From the NCBI RefSeq assembly GCF_902806685.2, contig NC_048556.1, positions 11,990,734-12,054,733 on the forward strand: a stretch of DNA of 64,000 nt. Direction: 5' to 3'. This document shows positions 1-10,660 of the stretch, piece after piece. This DNA comes from Maniola hyperantus (Eukaryota > Arthropoda > Insecta > Lepidoptera > Nymphalidae). The position numbers and the translations under genes were made by a program. Positions within the stretch are counted from its first letter, which is position 1, and every line of letters begins with the position of its first letter. The notes below the pieces were generated by a model. It worked only from the letters and a program-made list of their open reading frames with translations, was not told where the DNA came from and made no database searches.

Positions 1-1
1 A

Positions 2-1756
2 TTAAAACAGTTCATTCGAAATCGAGTCTCAGATATATTAGACAGGACTAAAAATTATCCGTGGCGTCACGTGCCTACTTCATCCAATCCAGCGGATCTT
101 TTAAGCCGAGGAGTTGGCAGTAATCAGCCAAGCAAATTGAATTTTTGGCTAAATGGACCTAATTTTTTACTCGATAGTGAGAACAACTGGCCGAACAAAC
201 CCTTTCAATATATAGAGTCAAACTTACCTGAAGTGGTTTCAGCGGTAGCATTGTCCGCTGAGCCAAGCGGACGACTTCCTTTTTCTCGTTTCTCCAATTT
301 GCTTAAACTCAAAAATACATGTGCCTACGTTTTGCGCTTTATAAATAATTGTCGTAAATGTAAAGGCGACCGACTATTGGGTCCTCTCACTTTAAGAGAA
401 AAACAGCAAGCGTTTAACACTTTAGTAAAATTATCACAATTCGAATGTTTCCCGGAATATCACACGATAGCATCAGGCAAACCACTATCGTCAAAGAACA
501 AATTGCTGTCGTTAAGCCCGTTCGTTGATGACAGCGGTTTGCTTAGAGTAGGTGGTCGGATAAAAAACGGCAATTTCTCATTTGACAAAAAACATCCAAT
601 TTTAATCACATCTACACACCCACTCACTAAATTAATATTTCAAAGCGAACATTTACGTTTAATGCACGCGGGTCCACAACTTTTACTTGCTTCCATTCGA
701 GAACAAATGTGGCCACTTGGAGGTCGAAATCTAGCAAAAAGTACAGTACACAAGTGCCATCGTTGCTTTCGAATGAAGGCACAACCAACCACACCTGTTA
801 TGGGTAATTTGCCTAGGCAACGCCTACAGCCAGGTTACCCATTCCAGACGTCTGGAATGGACTATGCCGGTCCTATACTCGCACTAAATAGAAAGGGACG
901 GGGTTGTAGAACCATTAAAGTCTATATAGCAATCTTTGTCTGCTTCGCCACTAAAGCATGTCACCTAGAGCTAGTGACAGACCTCTCAAAGGACTCGTTT
1001 TTATCTGCGTTACGTCGTTTCATTGCGAGACGTTCTAGACCACTAACATTATTTTCAGATAATGGAACTCAATTCGTAGGTGCTCGTAACGACCTTTATA
1101 AGTTCCTCAAAGCTAATTCTGACTCAATTGTGAACTCTATGTCTGATGAAGGCATTGAGTTCAAGTTCATACCAGCGTACGCGCCCCATATGGGCGGCTT
1201 ATGGGAATCGGGTGTGCGATCGTTCAAATCCCATTTAAATCGTGTCCTAGGAAACGCTCACTTAGACTTTGAAGATTTATATACCGTTCTTGTTCAAATA
1301 GAAGCAATCCTAAATTCACGCCCCCTAACTCCCTTATCACACGACCCACAAGACTTGACTCCTCTGACTCCTGGTCATTTTTTGGTTGGACGACCTCTAA
1401 CAGCTCTACCAACGCCTGAATTACTGCACATCAAGGAAAATCGACTCACTCGATTTGAAAGATTGGAGCAAATGCGACAACACTTCTGGTCAAGATGGCA
1501 CAAAGAGTACATCGCGGAATTGCAGCAACGCACCAAATGGCAAACCAGCAAGGGCCTCGTTCTGCAAGAAGGAACACTCGCGCTAATTAAAGACGACACA
1601 TTACCGCCAATGAAGTGGAGTCTCGGCCGTGTAATCAAGGTCCATCCGGGAACCGATGGAGTCTCTCGAGTTGCAGATTTACAAACTTCGAAAGGAGTAG
1701 TGCGTCGTGCATTCAACCGCATCTGTCCTCTTCCGGGGGAGGATGTTCAGAATTAA
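2..1756 (+). CDS. BEL/Pao retrotransposon polyprotein, C-terminal part (RNase H end, integrase, C-terminal domain)
   Basis: The frame is open from base 2, so the protein starts upstream of the window; 584 residues are visible. The GTG at 71 is internal and not a start. In order: a WRHVPTSSNPADLLSRG stretch (about residues 21-37), which closes the RNase H region in BEL/Pao elements; an HHCC integrase zinc finger (H217, H222, C252, C255); an integrase core with D287, D353 (FSDNGTQF) and E402 (GGLWESG) as likely catalytic residues; and a tryptophan-rich C-terminal domain from about 490 (HFWSRWHKEY...). The integrase would insert the DNA copy of the element. No stop or frameshift interrupts the visible part, so the copy is fairly young or recently active. 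The last codons overlap the candidate LTR, as is common in this superfamily. No env-like frame follows. Confidence 0.93.
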   Translation, partial: LKQFIRNRVSDILDRTKNYPWRHVPTSSNPADLLSRGVGSNQPSKLNFWLNGPNFLLDSENNWPNKPFQYIESNLPEVVSAVALSAEPSGRLPFSRFSNLLKLKNTCAYVLRFINNCRKCKGDRLLGPLTLREKQQAFNTLVKLSQFECFPEYHTIASGKPLSSKNKLLSLSPFVDDSGLLRVGGRIKNGNFSFDKKHPILITSTHPLTKLIFQSEHLRLMHAGPQLLLASIREQMWPLGGRNLAKSTVHKCHRCFRMKAQPTTPVMGNLPRQRLQPGYPFQTSGMDYAGPILALNRKGRGCRTIKVYIAIFVCFATKACHLELVTDLSKDSFLSALRRFIARRSRPLTLFSDNGTQFVGARNDLYKFLKANSDSIVNSMSDEGIEFKFIPAYAPHMGGLWESGVRSFKSHLNRVLGNAHLDFEDLYTVLVQIEAILNSRPLTPLSHDPQDLTPLTPGHFLVGRPLTALPTPELLHIKENRLTRFERLEQMRQHFWSRWHKEYIAELQQRTKWQTSKGLVLQEGTLALIKDDTLPPMKWSLGRVIKVHPGTDGVSRVADLQTSKGVVRRAFNRICPLPGEDVQN

Positions 1757-2551
1757 AATCAATTACTACTAAACGAAACAAGTGTCAATTGTGACACATG
1801 ACAAGACATGACACTTGTCAAAACAACATTCAATGTCAATCAATGAAAAAATCAATTCTCATCTTTATCGTGTCTTTATCTAACAAAGAAAGTTTTCCTA
1901 AAAAGAGATGCGCATCTATTAACCATTTAAACAAACAACTAAACATCAATCCCAGCAAGAAAGGAAGAAAGAAGCCAAAACCAGTGAGTTAAACAAAATT
2001 TTCTACGAGAACTTAGCCACGTACAATTATGATAAAGACTAGCTTATACTCGCGACTTCGTCTGCGTGGACTATATAAACTTCAAACCACCATTTAACCC
2101 ACTTAGGGGTAGAATTTCGAGAAATCCTTTCTTAGTGCATACCTACTCTTTACAAAGAACACACCCCTGCAAATTTCATGTCTCTAGGACCAGCGGTTTA
2201 GGCTGTGCGTTGATATATAAATCAGTCAGTCAGTCAGTCAGGACTTTAAATTTTATATATTATACAGAAGATTATCAGAGAGAAATTTCTCAAATTAAAG
2301 TTCATAGTGTACAAGGTATGGATAAGTTATGTTTATTAGCTAACGGGCCATCTCTCTCTCGCCGTCGCGTCGCTCGGTAGCCATGAAATATGTATGGTGA
2401 CTGTATTAAATATCGATTCCCGGCAATAAAGGGCTTTATCGATTATCAATCAGCCGTGTTCGGCTCGCGGGATTATCTTGTACGTTGTAACCGGACACAG
2501 CCAGTTCTAACTGCTTAGTATTTGTTTAGGCCGACTAGCATTAGTGGTACA
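1744..2551 (+). mobile_element. Probable 3' LTR of the BEL/Pao element
   Basis: TGTTCAG at 1744 overlaps the last codons of the polyprotein, and a TACA end occurs at 2546-2551, giving the TGT...ACA form. An AATAAA signal lies at 2425-2430. A Helitron-A copy (about 2038-2264) sits inside. Both boundaries are inferred: the 5' LTR is outside the window and no target duplication can be tested. Only the position after the polyprotein is secure. Confidence 0.5.
2038..2264 (-). mobile_element. Helitron-A copy (variant with CAAAGAACACACCC core)
   Basis: On the plus strand it starts ACTAGCTTATACTCGCGACTTCG and ends with GTCAGTCAGTCAG then TTTTATATAT, the reverse of the Helitron-A layout. The middle differs from standard A copies and matches the copy at 3184, so these two form a variant. 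It lies inside the presumed LTR and so inserted after the BEL element. Confidence 0.75.
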
Positions 2552-3183
2552 AGTAGGGATGCTCTTCGGGTTCAATATCGATACGATAATATCGGTGAAG
2601 TTTATACTACGGCCCATGAAGTTACCGATACTATCGATTATAAAGGAATAGGCTAGTTGACACTTTTTTTAAGTTGGTCTTAAATGGTTAATATTTGTCC
2701 TATTAGATCAAAAAAATTAACACTATATTTTTTTGCGCCCTAAAAACCGTAAAACTTTAATTTAAAAATATTTTTTTCTTAGACAGGTGAAAACACTGTC
2801 GGCCATGTTTGGCCCATAGATTATCTGTGCTCTGCCGTCATGCATTTGTAAACAACAGCATAACCTCCCAAAGTTTAATAAACATGACTTCTATACTAGT
2901 TTACATGAAAAATATAGTAATTATCGTTATTGTATCATCCGAGAATGTAAAAAACGCATCGATAAAGACCACAGGAAAGTTGTGGATTAGAGTGCCCAGT
3001 GAAATAAATATACGTAACACGCGAAGACTTGCTTAAAGGGATCCTATATGACAAAGACTTCAACCCAAATTTATTTTTGCAAAGATCAGTTTGTTTGTAA
3101 GTCTTACTTAATAACTTATTCAATTTATAAAGAGAAAACGATATTTTTTTACGTTTACTATGAGTTTTTAGAAATATATAAAA
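2552..3183. other. Unassigned AT-rich stretch
   Basis: It begins with TATCGATA-like palindromic motifs and continues as AT-rich sequence. A 75-codon frame at 2809 has no recognisable domain. I see no gene. Confidence 0.5.
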
Positions 3184-3409
3184 ACTAGCTTATGCTCGTG
3201 ACTTCGCCCGCGTGGACTTCATAAATTTCAAACCCCCATTTTACCCACTCAGGGGTGGAATTTCAAAAAATCCTTTCCTAGTGGATACCTTCTCTTTACC
3301 TACAAAGAACACACCCACCAAATTTCATGTATCTAGGACCAGCTGTTTAGATGTTTAGGCTGTGCGTTGATATATAAGTTAGTCAGGACTTTAAATTTTA
3401 TATATATCG
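3184..3409 (-). mobile_element. Helitron-A copy, same variant as at 2038
   Basis: Starts ACTAGCTTATGCTCGTGACTTCG, has the CTCAGGGGTGGAATTTC segment and the AGAACACACCCACC variant core, and ends in a reduced GTCAG tract and TATATATATCGA. The two variant copies lie about 1.1 kb apart in the same orientation. Confidence 0.75.
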
Positions 3410-3676
3410 ATACTACGTTAGTCCCCGCGTGACATAGGGATGACATTTCTTTGTTTACATATTTAATGACATCACGTCATGGCTGACAGCGTTTTCTGCG
3501 TTTCAAATAAAAATAAAAACTGTATTTTTTTAAATTGGTTTTATATATCCATCCTGCGTTTTTAAAAATTGTTATTGATATATTTCGTTGTCTTAAGCAA
3601 AATACTATAATAAATAATCATTTATTGGACGAAATTAGATATGAGTCAAGTAGCCTATTATAATGCATTTTAAGCA

Positions 3677-3805
3677 TCTCTATATATAAAAGGGAAAGCT
3701 GCTGACTGACTGACTAATTGAATGATTTATCAACGCACAGCCCAAACTACTCAACGGATCACGCTACGATTTTTTTTTTGGTGCGAAGACAGTTATTTTT
3801 ATGAT
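3677..3805 (+). mobile_element. Helitron-A-like 5' part
   Basis: TCTCTATATATAAAAGGG, then CTGACTGACTGAC and ATCAACGCACAGCCCAAACT, match the head of Helitron-A. After about 3770 the sequence diverges into a T-run and no CTAG end is seen. Either truncated or a different Helitron with the same head. Confidence 0.5.
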
Positions 3806-3894
3806 CAAAACTGGATGTTCTTACTAGATTTTATATCCACCTGTGTTAACCAGTGTAGACTACCAACCACGCCTCAGAAATTTCAATAATGTTA

Positions 3895-4384
3895 ATGATT
3901 GTGCCAGCCGGCACAGTGCGAATTGGCAGACCGTGGGCTAAGGCCTTCTCAATCCGTGAGAATACCCGTGCTCAGCTGTTAGTCGGTAATGGGATGATTT
4001 TGGTGATTATGATGGTTGTAAAACATGTTTATAGAAACACCTAAAGCATTTATTCCTTTATCAAACATATTAAATACAGAGATCGATATGATCGTATTTT
4101 CGGAGTTTCTCGTGCCTAGTTACTCTGGTTAGGTTAACGCCGCCTGAGGGTAACACAGTGGACATCCATATTGGCCGCCAACGCTCAGTTAGTGGCGTAG
4201 TTAATGGCGGTCTGCTGGCGGTTAACCGTTAATCACTCGCTGCCAATGAATGCGCTACCTTCACTTCACAGTTCAGACGTTACGTGTCACATTTATTTCC
4301 TTGAAATGTAAAGTCGTATGTTTACGGGATAAACATATATATGAGAAAGTGTGTCACTTCACATCTTTCTGATTGAAAATTAAA
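3895..4384. other. SINE-D 3' remnant (to about 4020), then unassigned sequence
   Basis: GGCTAAGGCCTTCTCAATCC, CCCGTGCTCAGC and GATTATGATGG at 3930-4020 resemble a decayed SINE-D 3' half. The rest holds a GC-richer patch with repeated TGGCGG motifs near 4190-4225; no gene is seen. Confidence 0.35.
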
Positions 4385-4657
4385 TGAATTATCGTCATCA
4401 TTATCAACTGAGAGATGTCCACTGCTGGACATACTCGTATTATCTCATCCACACGCCACGGTCTTGCGCCGCGCAGCCTGAAATCCAGTGGCGCAGGGAG
4501 CCGCAACTCGTGGGATGTCGTCTGTCCACCTAGTGGAGGGTCTTCCAACGCTGCGATTTCCGGTGCGAGGTCGCCATTCTACTACCTTTGGACCCCAACT
4601 TTTTTTTCGCGCACTATGTACCCTTACCCATTGCCACTTTAGTTTCTCATTTTTCAA
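4385..4657 (-). pseudogene. LINE-1f 3' end (reverse transcriptase C-terminus and tail)
   Basis: Read on the minus strand, the frame gives KLKWQW, WGPKVVEWRPRTGNRSVG and RPSTRWTDDI, the conserved C-terminal peptides of an RTE-like endonuclease/reverse-transcriptase LINE common in Lepidoptera. It is followed by a degenerate ATGTCCAGCAGTGGACAT (the YVQQW end) and GATAATGATGACGAT, the usual tail. The 5' part is missing, as in most LINE insertions, and the frame is broken near the end. Confidence 0.8.
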
Positions 4658-4734
4658 GTCGGTTGTCCTACGGATCTACTTATTTCTGATTTTATCACGT
4701 AGAACTCGCTTCAAGAAAAATTAACTGTCTTGTA

Positions 4735-4802
4735 CTTTAGTGGCTAGTTTATTCGGCTGCTGATCTTGAGGTCCCGGGTTCGAGTCCCGAACTGTTAACC
4801 TC
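4735..4802 (+). repeat. tRNA-derived SINE head fragment
   Basis: TAGTGGCTAG (A-box-like) and GGGTTCGAGTCCC (B box) lie about 30 bp apart, as in a tRNA promoter. A related head is at 43900. No body or tail can be assigned. Confidence 0.5.
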
Positions 4803-5515
4803 GGTAGCAAACAATAATACCACTTACATAATCACAATTATTTTAGATTTAAACGCACTTTATGTAAGTTACGGCCTTGGAGCGCGTAGTAAACCACTGT
4901 TATAGGTGTACTTACGCAATCTAAATGCTGGCTACTGAGTTAATGATGGCGTACTGAACCATCTCGATACGAGTAACATGAGCATGAGAAATTAAATTAA
5001 CTAGTGTGTTACTTGAAGCACAACAAAGCTGCGATAGCCTAGTGGTTGAGACGTTTTTCAAGAACATACTTTAAATAGTTTTTTAAAACTTGTGTTAAGG
5101 CAAGTCTATTTTAATTTGGGGTGCCAGCAGGTAACCTACCTCCCAGTGTCCCTGGGTGCTGCTGGTCCCTTTTGGATGCGTCCGAGGGGAAGAGCAGTAT
5201 TCGGTAACATAATTTGTTAGAAGATTACACTTGTTCCCACAAACGACTTTCAGAATTTCTTGATTCGCAACTGGAAAGCCTATTATGGTTATCACCACCT
5301 ATCTTCTAATAACTAAGAATATTTTGTCTTACAAAAATTATGTTGCTGTAAATACATTGAGGCTACTATAAAAATACCGATTTCCTTAAATTTTTCCGAA
5401 GGGAAAATACAAATGCTAAATTAATGCAAAATATTCAACTTTCCACACTTGAAGCATATACTAAGGCTGACATCTATAGAGCGTGCTTTGCCTTTGCTCA
5501 GTGTTATAAGTTTCA
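4803..5515. other. Unassigned, with a small SINE-D head fragment at 5027-5062
   Basis: CTGCGATAGCCTAGTGGTTGAGACG at about 5030 is the A-box part of a SINE-D head. The segment 5100-5300 has a short minus-strand frame without any recognisable domain. Nothing else is supported. Confidence 0.4.
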
Positions 5516-6090
5516 GTTTTTTTTTAAATTAAGATACAAGTTAGCCCTTGACTGCAATCTCACCTGGTGGTAAGTGATGATACAGTCTAAGATAGTAGCG
5601 GGCTAACCTAGAAGGTGTATGGCAGTTTTCATTACACGGCATCGTATCGTGTGGAGTTCGAGCACAAAAGAAAAGAAGCCCAGGGAGAAGGCGAATCAAT
5701 AACGCCTACGAATCTTGTCCCTCGTATGCTCTCAAGCGAATCACAGTGGGATGCATGCACTGAAATGTTGCGTGCTATTATTAAAAGAAGAATCACGGAT
5801 GAATGGGATAGGCAGAAAAAAGATAGCGCCTAAACTCTAAAGACAGCCATCTTTCAGATGCAATGCAAAGGTTTTACCTGAAAGATAGAGCGGAGGGGGG
5901 AGGAGGTTTTTAGTCCGTAGGCCATTGTGGAGTCGGGCATGCCGGAGGCATCCATGAGGATTTTCCTCCTCCCTGAACGGAAAAAAAAAAAAAAAAAAAA
6001 ATCCTACCGGAACGCTACATTGCTTGGCAGCACGGCTTTACCGGTAGGGTGGTAACTAGCCACGGCCGAAGCCTCCATAAAACGAGATAG
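5516..6090 (-). mobile_element. SINE-E copy, split by an R1-like LINE
   Basis: The poly-T, then ACAAGTTAGCCCTTGACTGC and GCGGGCTAACCTAGAAGG at 5519-5649, are the SINE-E tail in reverse. Its middle resumes at 6003 with CCGGAACGCTAC, GGCAGCACGGC and GGTAGGGTGGTAACTAGC. Removal of 5650-6001 restores the family order. The tRNA-like head beyond 6090 is missing. Confidence 0.8.
5650..6001 (+). mobile_element. R1-like LINE 3' end, poly-A tailed
   Basis: The frame to 5833 ends in NLVPRMLSSESQWDACTEML and IIKRRITDEWDRQKKDSA, which resembles the C-terminus of R1-clade LINE proteins (PRML...W.....I...R...). About 150 bp of 3' UTR follow, with GGTTTTTAGTCCGTAGG and GTCGGGCATGCCGG, and then about 21 A at 5981-6001. 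It is inserted in a reverse SINE-E; the flanks ATCGTA and ATCCTA may be a target duplication with one change. Confidence 0.7.
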
Positions 6091-6247
6091 ATTTTATGTT
6101 TTGTTTTAACAGTCTTAAGTCTGAGCAAAGGAGAAAGGAGCTTAGATTTATTTCCCCACAGACTATAAATGAATCCAGCGATAAGTATAACATGGTGACC
6201 CACATGACAACTAATGCCCCTCGTGGTCGGGGTCTAGTTCGCACCTC

Positions 6248-6296
6248 GCTCACTCGCCCACTTGCCCACTTGCCCACTCGCCCACTTGCCCACTGA
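6248..6296. repeat. 8-bp tandem repeat (CCCACTTG/CCCACTCG)
   Basis: About six units of CCCACTTG or CCCACTCG in a row. Confidence 0.9.
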
Positions 6297-6415
6297 TGAC
6301 TGCGGCTTAGTCACGATAACCGATTGCTCCCGTAGTATGTAATTAGTGTACCGAGGTGCGCCGCTAATGTGGGCCAAACCTAACGAGATATCGACTTGAT
6401 ACTATCACGAACAAA

Positions 6416-6637
6416 ACTAGCTTATGCTCGCGACTTCGTCCGCGTGGACTACACAAATTTCAAACCCCTATCTCACCCCCTTAGGGGTTGAATATTCAAA
6501 GATCCTTTCTTAGCCGATGCCTACGTTATAATAGCTATCTGCATGGCAAATTTCAAGCACGATCCGTCCAGTAGTTTGAGCTGTGCGTTAATAGATCAGT
6601 CAGTCAATCAGTCAGCTTTTCATTTTATATATTTAGA
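6416..6637 (-). mobile_element. Helitron-A copy, near full length
   Basis: Plus-strand start ACTAGCTTATGCTCGCGACT, then the CACCCCCTTAGGGGTTGAA core, GAGCTGTGCG, a CAGTCAGTCAATCAGTCAG tract and TTTTATATATTTAGA. The hairpin near the CTAG end is intact. Confidence 0.85.
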
Positions 6638-7118
6638 TTTCTTTCGTGCACATTGCATCTCTTCATTGCATTTCTTCGCCCGTCATTGCAAGTTGCAAGA
6701 GCACGTATATTTATTATATAAAATTTTTGGGCCTTTCTATTGTAATGTACATTAATAACAATTACACAAAGGAGTATATTTGATAATTTTCCGATATCCT
6801 TCTAACGTAATGAGTTAATTCAATATCTAATCAGTTGATAGCACGGTAGAAACAGTAATATGAAGACAGCATCGAGTTATCACAGTGGCGTCCTGCGACG
6901 GCGTAGCTAATCATCATTTAGATGGCGGCTCGTTAGGGAACGGGTATCTTGGTCAGCACGAGCAGGAACAGCACGTGATATACGAGAGGGTGTTAGTCGC
7001 GGAATACAGAATGCGTTGCATAGAAGCGGTTCTCCACAACATTCTGAATGTGTCGCAGAAGTGATATACCATCTATCTCTATTCGCTGTTCACGTGTTGC
7101 TGGCCGCAAATAACAATA
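6638..7118. other. Unassigned
   Basis: No repeat family or frame recognised. A GC-richer patch at 6890-7030 (GGCGTAGCTAATCATC, GAACGGGTATCTTGG) carries no convincing open frame. Confidence 0.4.
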
Positions 7119-7306
7119 TCTAGCTTATGGCTGCGATTTTGTCCGCGTAAACTACACAAATTTCAAATCCTTGTATCAAATCCTTGAATTTTCAAAAATC
7201 CTTTATTAGCGGATGTCTGCATGCCAGCCCGATCCGTCCAGCGGTTTGAGCTGTGCGTTGATAGATTAGGAAGTCAGTCGGTCAGTTTTCCTTTTATATA
7301 TCTAGA
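7119..7306 (-). mobile_element. Helitron-A copy, internally deleted
   Basis: Starts CTAGCTTATGGCTGCGATTTTG and ends CAGTCGGTCAG, TTTTATATATCTAGA. The GACGTA segment of the core is missing and the copy is about 190 bp. Confidence 0.75.
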
Positions 7307-7489
7307 TTAGAAGATAACGTGGCTTGCTGGTTGGATACAAGAGCTGCATTCTTGCCCTGACTTCAGCCGACAACTGATCTCCCATCATTACGTGTTTAAC
7401 ATAACAATAACCAGAAAACTCGCTCGCTTTTCCTTATGAATGCAAGTCCTCGTACAATACTATGTACAAATCGTTAAAATATGTACGAA

Positions 7490-7700
7490 AAATTTCGTGA
7501 ACACATTTTAATTTTTTTTGTGATGTTACCACAAATTCACGGTTTTCCGATTTATTCCTTTACTTAAGACCTATCTACCTGCTAAATTTCATGATTCTAG
7601 GTCAAAGAAGGAAGTACCCTATAGACAGACACGATGGACAGACAACAAAGTGAGCTATAAGTGTTCCTTTTTTCGTTGTGAGGTACGGACCCCTAAAACT
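7490..7700 (-). repeat. Repeat H copy
   Basis: CACAAATTCACGGTTTTC, AAATTTCATGATTCTAGGTC, GAAGTACCCTATAG and GAGGTACGGACCCCTAAAA match repeat H in reverse; the fullest copy is at 42205. Confidence 0.7.
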
Positions 7701-8215
7701 AGACGACGACTAGTCGCTACCGTGTGTGCCAAGCATTAGACAGCGCATCGGTTAATGCGCTCTATAACCACACAACGTCAGCACTTACGGCGTTAAGTGA
7801 TCACTTTATGGACAGCGGTTGACACGCGAGCTGCCAGCACCCCGGCTGTCCCGGGGGAGGCCAGATGTGGCGCTATGTGAAGGTGACTTTGGCTGCAGTT
7901 GTCACGTCTTGAAGTAATCTGCTTCAACTCTGAACCGCACGGTCATAAGTTTAAAAGGAATTTTTAAGGGGAATCTTCACCGTTCAATTTTAATTCTAAT
8001 TTCTAAGTTAAACTTCTTACTTTCTAATAGAATAACAAGAAGTATTTCTATCATCATCATGCTCCTCAAAAAAGCATATTACACAATTGAAGATTATCTA
8101 AATGATAAAAGAGCGTGGATTTGACCTGCAGCTCGTTCCAGCAACGCACAAGACTGCAAATACTATTTTATACATGGCATAATCTTGTACCTATATCAAA
8201 TATTTGAAAAGAGCA
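7701..8215. other. Unassigned, GC-richer
   Basis: Has GCCAGCACCCCGGCTGTCCC and GCGCTATGTGAAGGTGACTT near 7830-7890 but no supported frame or known repeat. Confidence 0.4.
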
Positions 8216-8335
8216 ACCGCCGAGTTTCTTGCTGGTTCTTCTCGGCAGGAAAGGCATTCCGAACCAGTGGTAGATGCATCCGACTATTCGAAAGTACTTG
8301 TAAAAGTTTATTTGAATAAAAAAGATTTTTTTTAT
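8216..8335 (+). repeat. Retroposon 3' tail F
   Basis: GCCGAGTTTCTTGCTGGTTC, GGCATTCCGAACCAGTGGTA and AAAGTACTTGTAAAAGTTTA, then TTTGAATAAAAAAG. The same tail recurs at 19030, 20390, 27405, 48495 and 63340. Confidence 0.8.
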
Positions 8336-8337
8336 AT

Positions 8338-8665
8338 CATCGCCGGCTCACTATTGAACACGGGTCTCCTATCAAAGTGAGAAGGGTTTGGCCATAGTCT
8401 ACCACGCTGGCCAATTGCGAATTGATAGACTTGACATAATCTTTGTCAGACGTATTAGCCAGCTGAAGTGGCAGTTAAGTGGCGGAGGACCGTGTGTGGG
8501 AAGGCCTATGTCCAGCAGTGGACGGTAACAGGCTGATTGATAGAGAACAGAGAACTCTCAGGCATGCAGGTTTGCTCACGATATTTTCCTTCACCGTTAA
8601 AAAAATGACACTGTACTTATTGCTTAAAACGTACACAACTCCGAAAAGCTCGAAAAGCTCCGAAA
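8338..8665 (-). mobile_element. SINE-D copy, split by a short LINE-1f tail
   Basis: Reverse SINE-D runs 8338-8448 (CGCCGGCTCACTATTG, GGGTTTGGCCATAGTC) and resumes at 8548 (GAACTCTCAGGCATGCAGG, CTCACGATATTTTCCTTC). The gap holds a plus-strand LINE-1f end, GGCCTATGTCCAGCAGTGGA, at about 8505-8525. Confidence 0.75.
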
Positions 8666-9138
8666 AAGGCAGGTAAAAGTGTATCATGAGAAGATTAAAA
8701 AAAAAAATTTAAGCAAAGTATTTTCAAGTTGATTGCTTTCTTTTAATGCAAAACACACAATAAATACAAAAAATTAACTACTTCCAGATTTTTATTGAAA
8801 GGTTAAAAAGTTCTGAAAGGAAAGAAGGAATTTACAGTGAAACTTAGAATTTAGAAATCCACATGTTCTAACATAACTAGTAGCAACTACAACATATTAC
8901 AACAATTGAATTTGAATCGCGAATAGCTCAATAGCTTATGTCGGTTACAATTACCAGCTCCATATTAGGGAAAAGAAGCCAAGTATGGCACACAGTACGT
9001 GAGCACTCGCCTTAAGTGAGCGACGCGTCGCGCGCTAGTCGTACATAACACGCATTAGATAGCAGATAAGAGCTCTTTACGTTTATTACTAAGAGAAGTG
9101 TGCTCTGCTTAATTAGATATTTCCAATCATATATTACT
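8666..9138. other. Unassigned AT-rich stretch
   Basis: No domain, repeat family or structured signal recognised, apart from GCGACGCGTCGCGCG near 9022, a short GC palindrome. Confidence 0.4.
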
Positions 9139-9349
9139 ACTAGCTTATGCTCGCGACTTCGTCCGCGTGGACTATACAAATTTCAAACCCCTCAGGGGTT
9201 GATTTTTCAAAAATCCTTTCTTAGCGGATGGCTACGTAATAATAGCTATCTGCATGCCAAATTTCAGCCCTATCCGTCCAGTGGTTTGAGCTGTGCGTTG
9301 ATACTTTTAGATCAGTCAGTCGGTTAGCTTTTCCTTTTAAATATATGGA
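9139..9349 (-). mobile_element. Helitron-A copy
   Basis: Starts ACTAGCTTATGCTCGCGACT and ends with a CAGTCAGTCGG tract and CTTTTAAATATATGGA. The core is shortened around CCCCTCAGGGGTTGA. Confidence 0.82.
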
Positions 9350-9915
9350 TTGACGCCATTTAAATAAAAGGCCTAACCCGTTAATATTATAGCAGTTATT
9401 ACAAGTGCGTAATTAAGCGAGTAAATAGACATACCTATGTCTATTTGCATTTTAGCTAACTTTTCACGGTTAATGGCGGTATAACTTATAATTTGTCGAT
9501 AACAAGGTTGTTTTGTGATGTATGATGTTTTGACAAGCAACAATGTTACTAATTAACTAATCCATTTACGCAAATCTCTAGGTTTTTAATGTTCAGGATC
9601 TGAGTAATGTTGTAATATATGATGCGATTAGTGTAAAAGTGATTATTACTTATAACTTCAATGACTGTAAAGTACTTAGTTAATTTGTTTGGTACATCAT
9701 CGGAAGTTTCTATTAGACTGGACTATGCGTATGTTATTAACATTAACAAGAGAAAGGCGTACGTCACAACAATTTATTGTCACGCGTATTATAATTTTTG
9801 AATGTTGCTATCGGTTTATACAACGACATAATGATATACTAGGAACGTAATTTAGCGTTCCGGTACGAATTACGAAGCTGCGTATACACTGATATTAGGG
9901 GGAGATATTGGTTTA
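9350..9915. other. Unassigned AT-rich stretch
   Basis: No frame above noise and no known repeat. Confidence 0.4.
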
Positions 9916-10045
9916 AAGTTCGTGAGGAAACCTGCATGCCTGAGACTTCTCCATAATGTTCTCAAAGCTACGTGAAGTCTGCCAATTCCCACTTGGCCAG
10001 TGTGACCATGGCCACTGGCCAGACCCTTCGTAGTACCGACTACCA
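9916..10045 (+). mobile_element. SINE-D 3' fragment
   Basis: GAGGAAACCTGCATGCCTGAG, TTCTCCATAATGTTCTCAAAG and GTGAAGTCTGCCAATTCCCA match the SINE-D body. Head and ATG tail are absent. Confidence 0.75.
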
Positions 10046-10110
10046 AGTACCTTAGTAAATAGTACCTGTGGTCACTTAATCACTCACATACTACAAGTCA
10101 TAATTACCTA

Positions 10111-10326
10111 TTACTACCTATATTATAAATGCAAAGGTGTGTTTGTTTATCAGCTTGTCCTTCAATCAAACCGCAACGTAGCGCGAATCGGGGATATTTT
10201 TGCACGGATATAGTTAAGAACCCAGAGAGTAACATAGGCTACTTTTTATCCCGGAAAATCAAATCAAAAAGTTCCCACTGGGTTTTGGAAACCTAAATCC
10301 ATGCGGAGGAAGTCGCGCGCATACAT
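10111..10326 (+). mobile_element. Helitron-B copy
   Basis: Head TATATTATAAATGCAAAGG, then GTCCTTCAATCA, GGCTACTTTTTATCCCGG, and the end CATGCGGAGGAAGTCGCGCG without an intact CTAG. Confidence 0.8.
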
Positions 10327-10487
10327 TAATAAAGACTCCTTTATTTCCTTCTTGAATAAGACGTTTTGCTATCATCAAACGTAATGGAGGATAATACATT
10401 GAAAACATTATTGCAAGAGTAGCTAGCTGCTACATGATCCCTAAAGCTTAGAACATTACGCAGAATTGCGTAGGGATGTGCTGACAC

Positions 10488-10660
10488 CAGTGGCGTGCAC
10501 AGAGTTCGAATCCAGGGTAAGCATTAGTAAGATAGGCCTTAGATACACCTTATATAGACCTACTCCTGGCAGACCTGGCAGGTCATAAAGAAAAATGGGC
10601 ACTGGTCATTTCAACTAGGGTAAGCACTACTTTTATGCCTCTATGAATTGCACGCCACTG
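10488..10660. mobile_element. Non-autonomous hAT-type element, 173 bp
   Basis: Ends are inverted (CAGTGGCGTGCA ... TTGCACGCCACTG) and the element is flanked by a perfect 8-bp duplication GCTGACAC at 10480-10487 and 10661-10668. CAGTG ends with 8-bp duplications are hallmarks of the hAT superfamily. No transposase is encoded. A second copy of the same family is at 35828. Confidence 0.9.
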
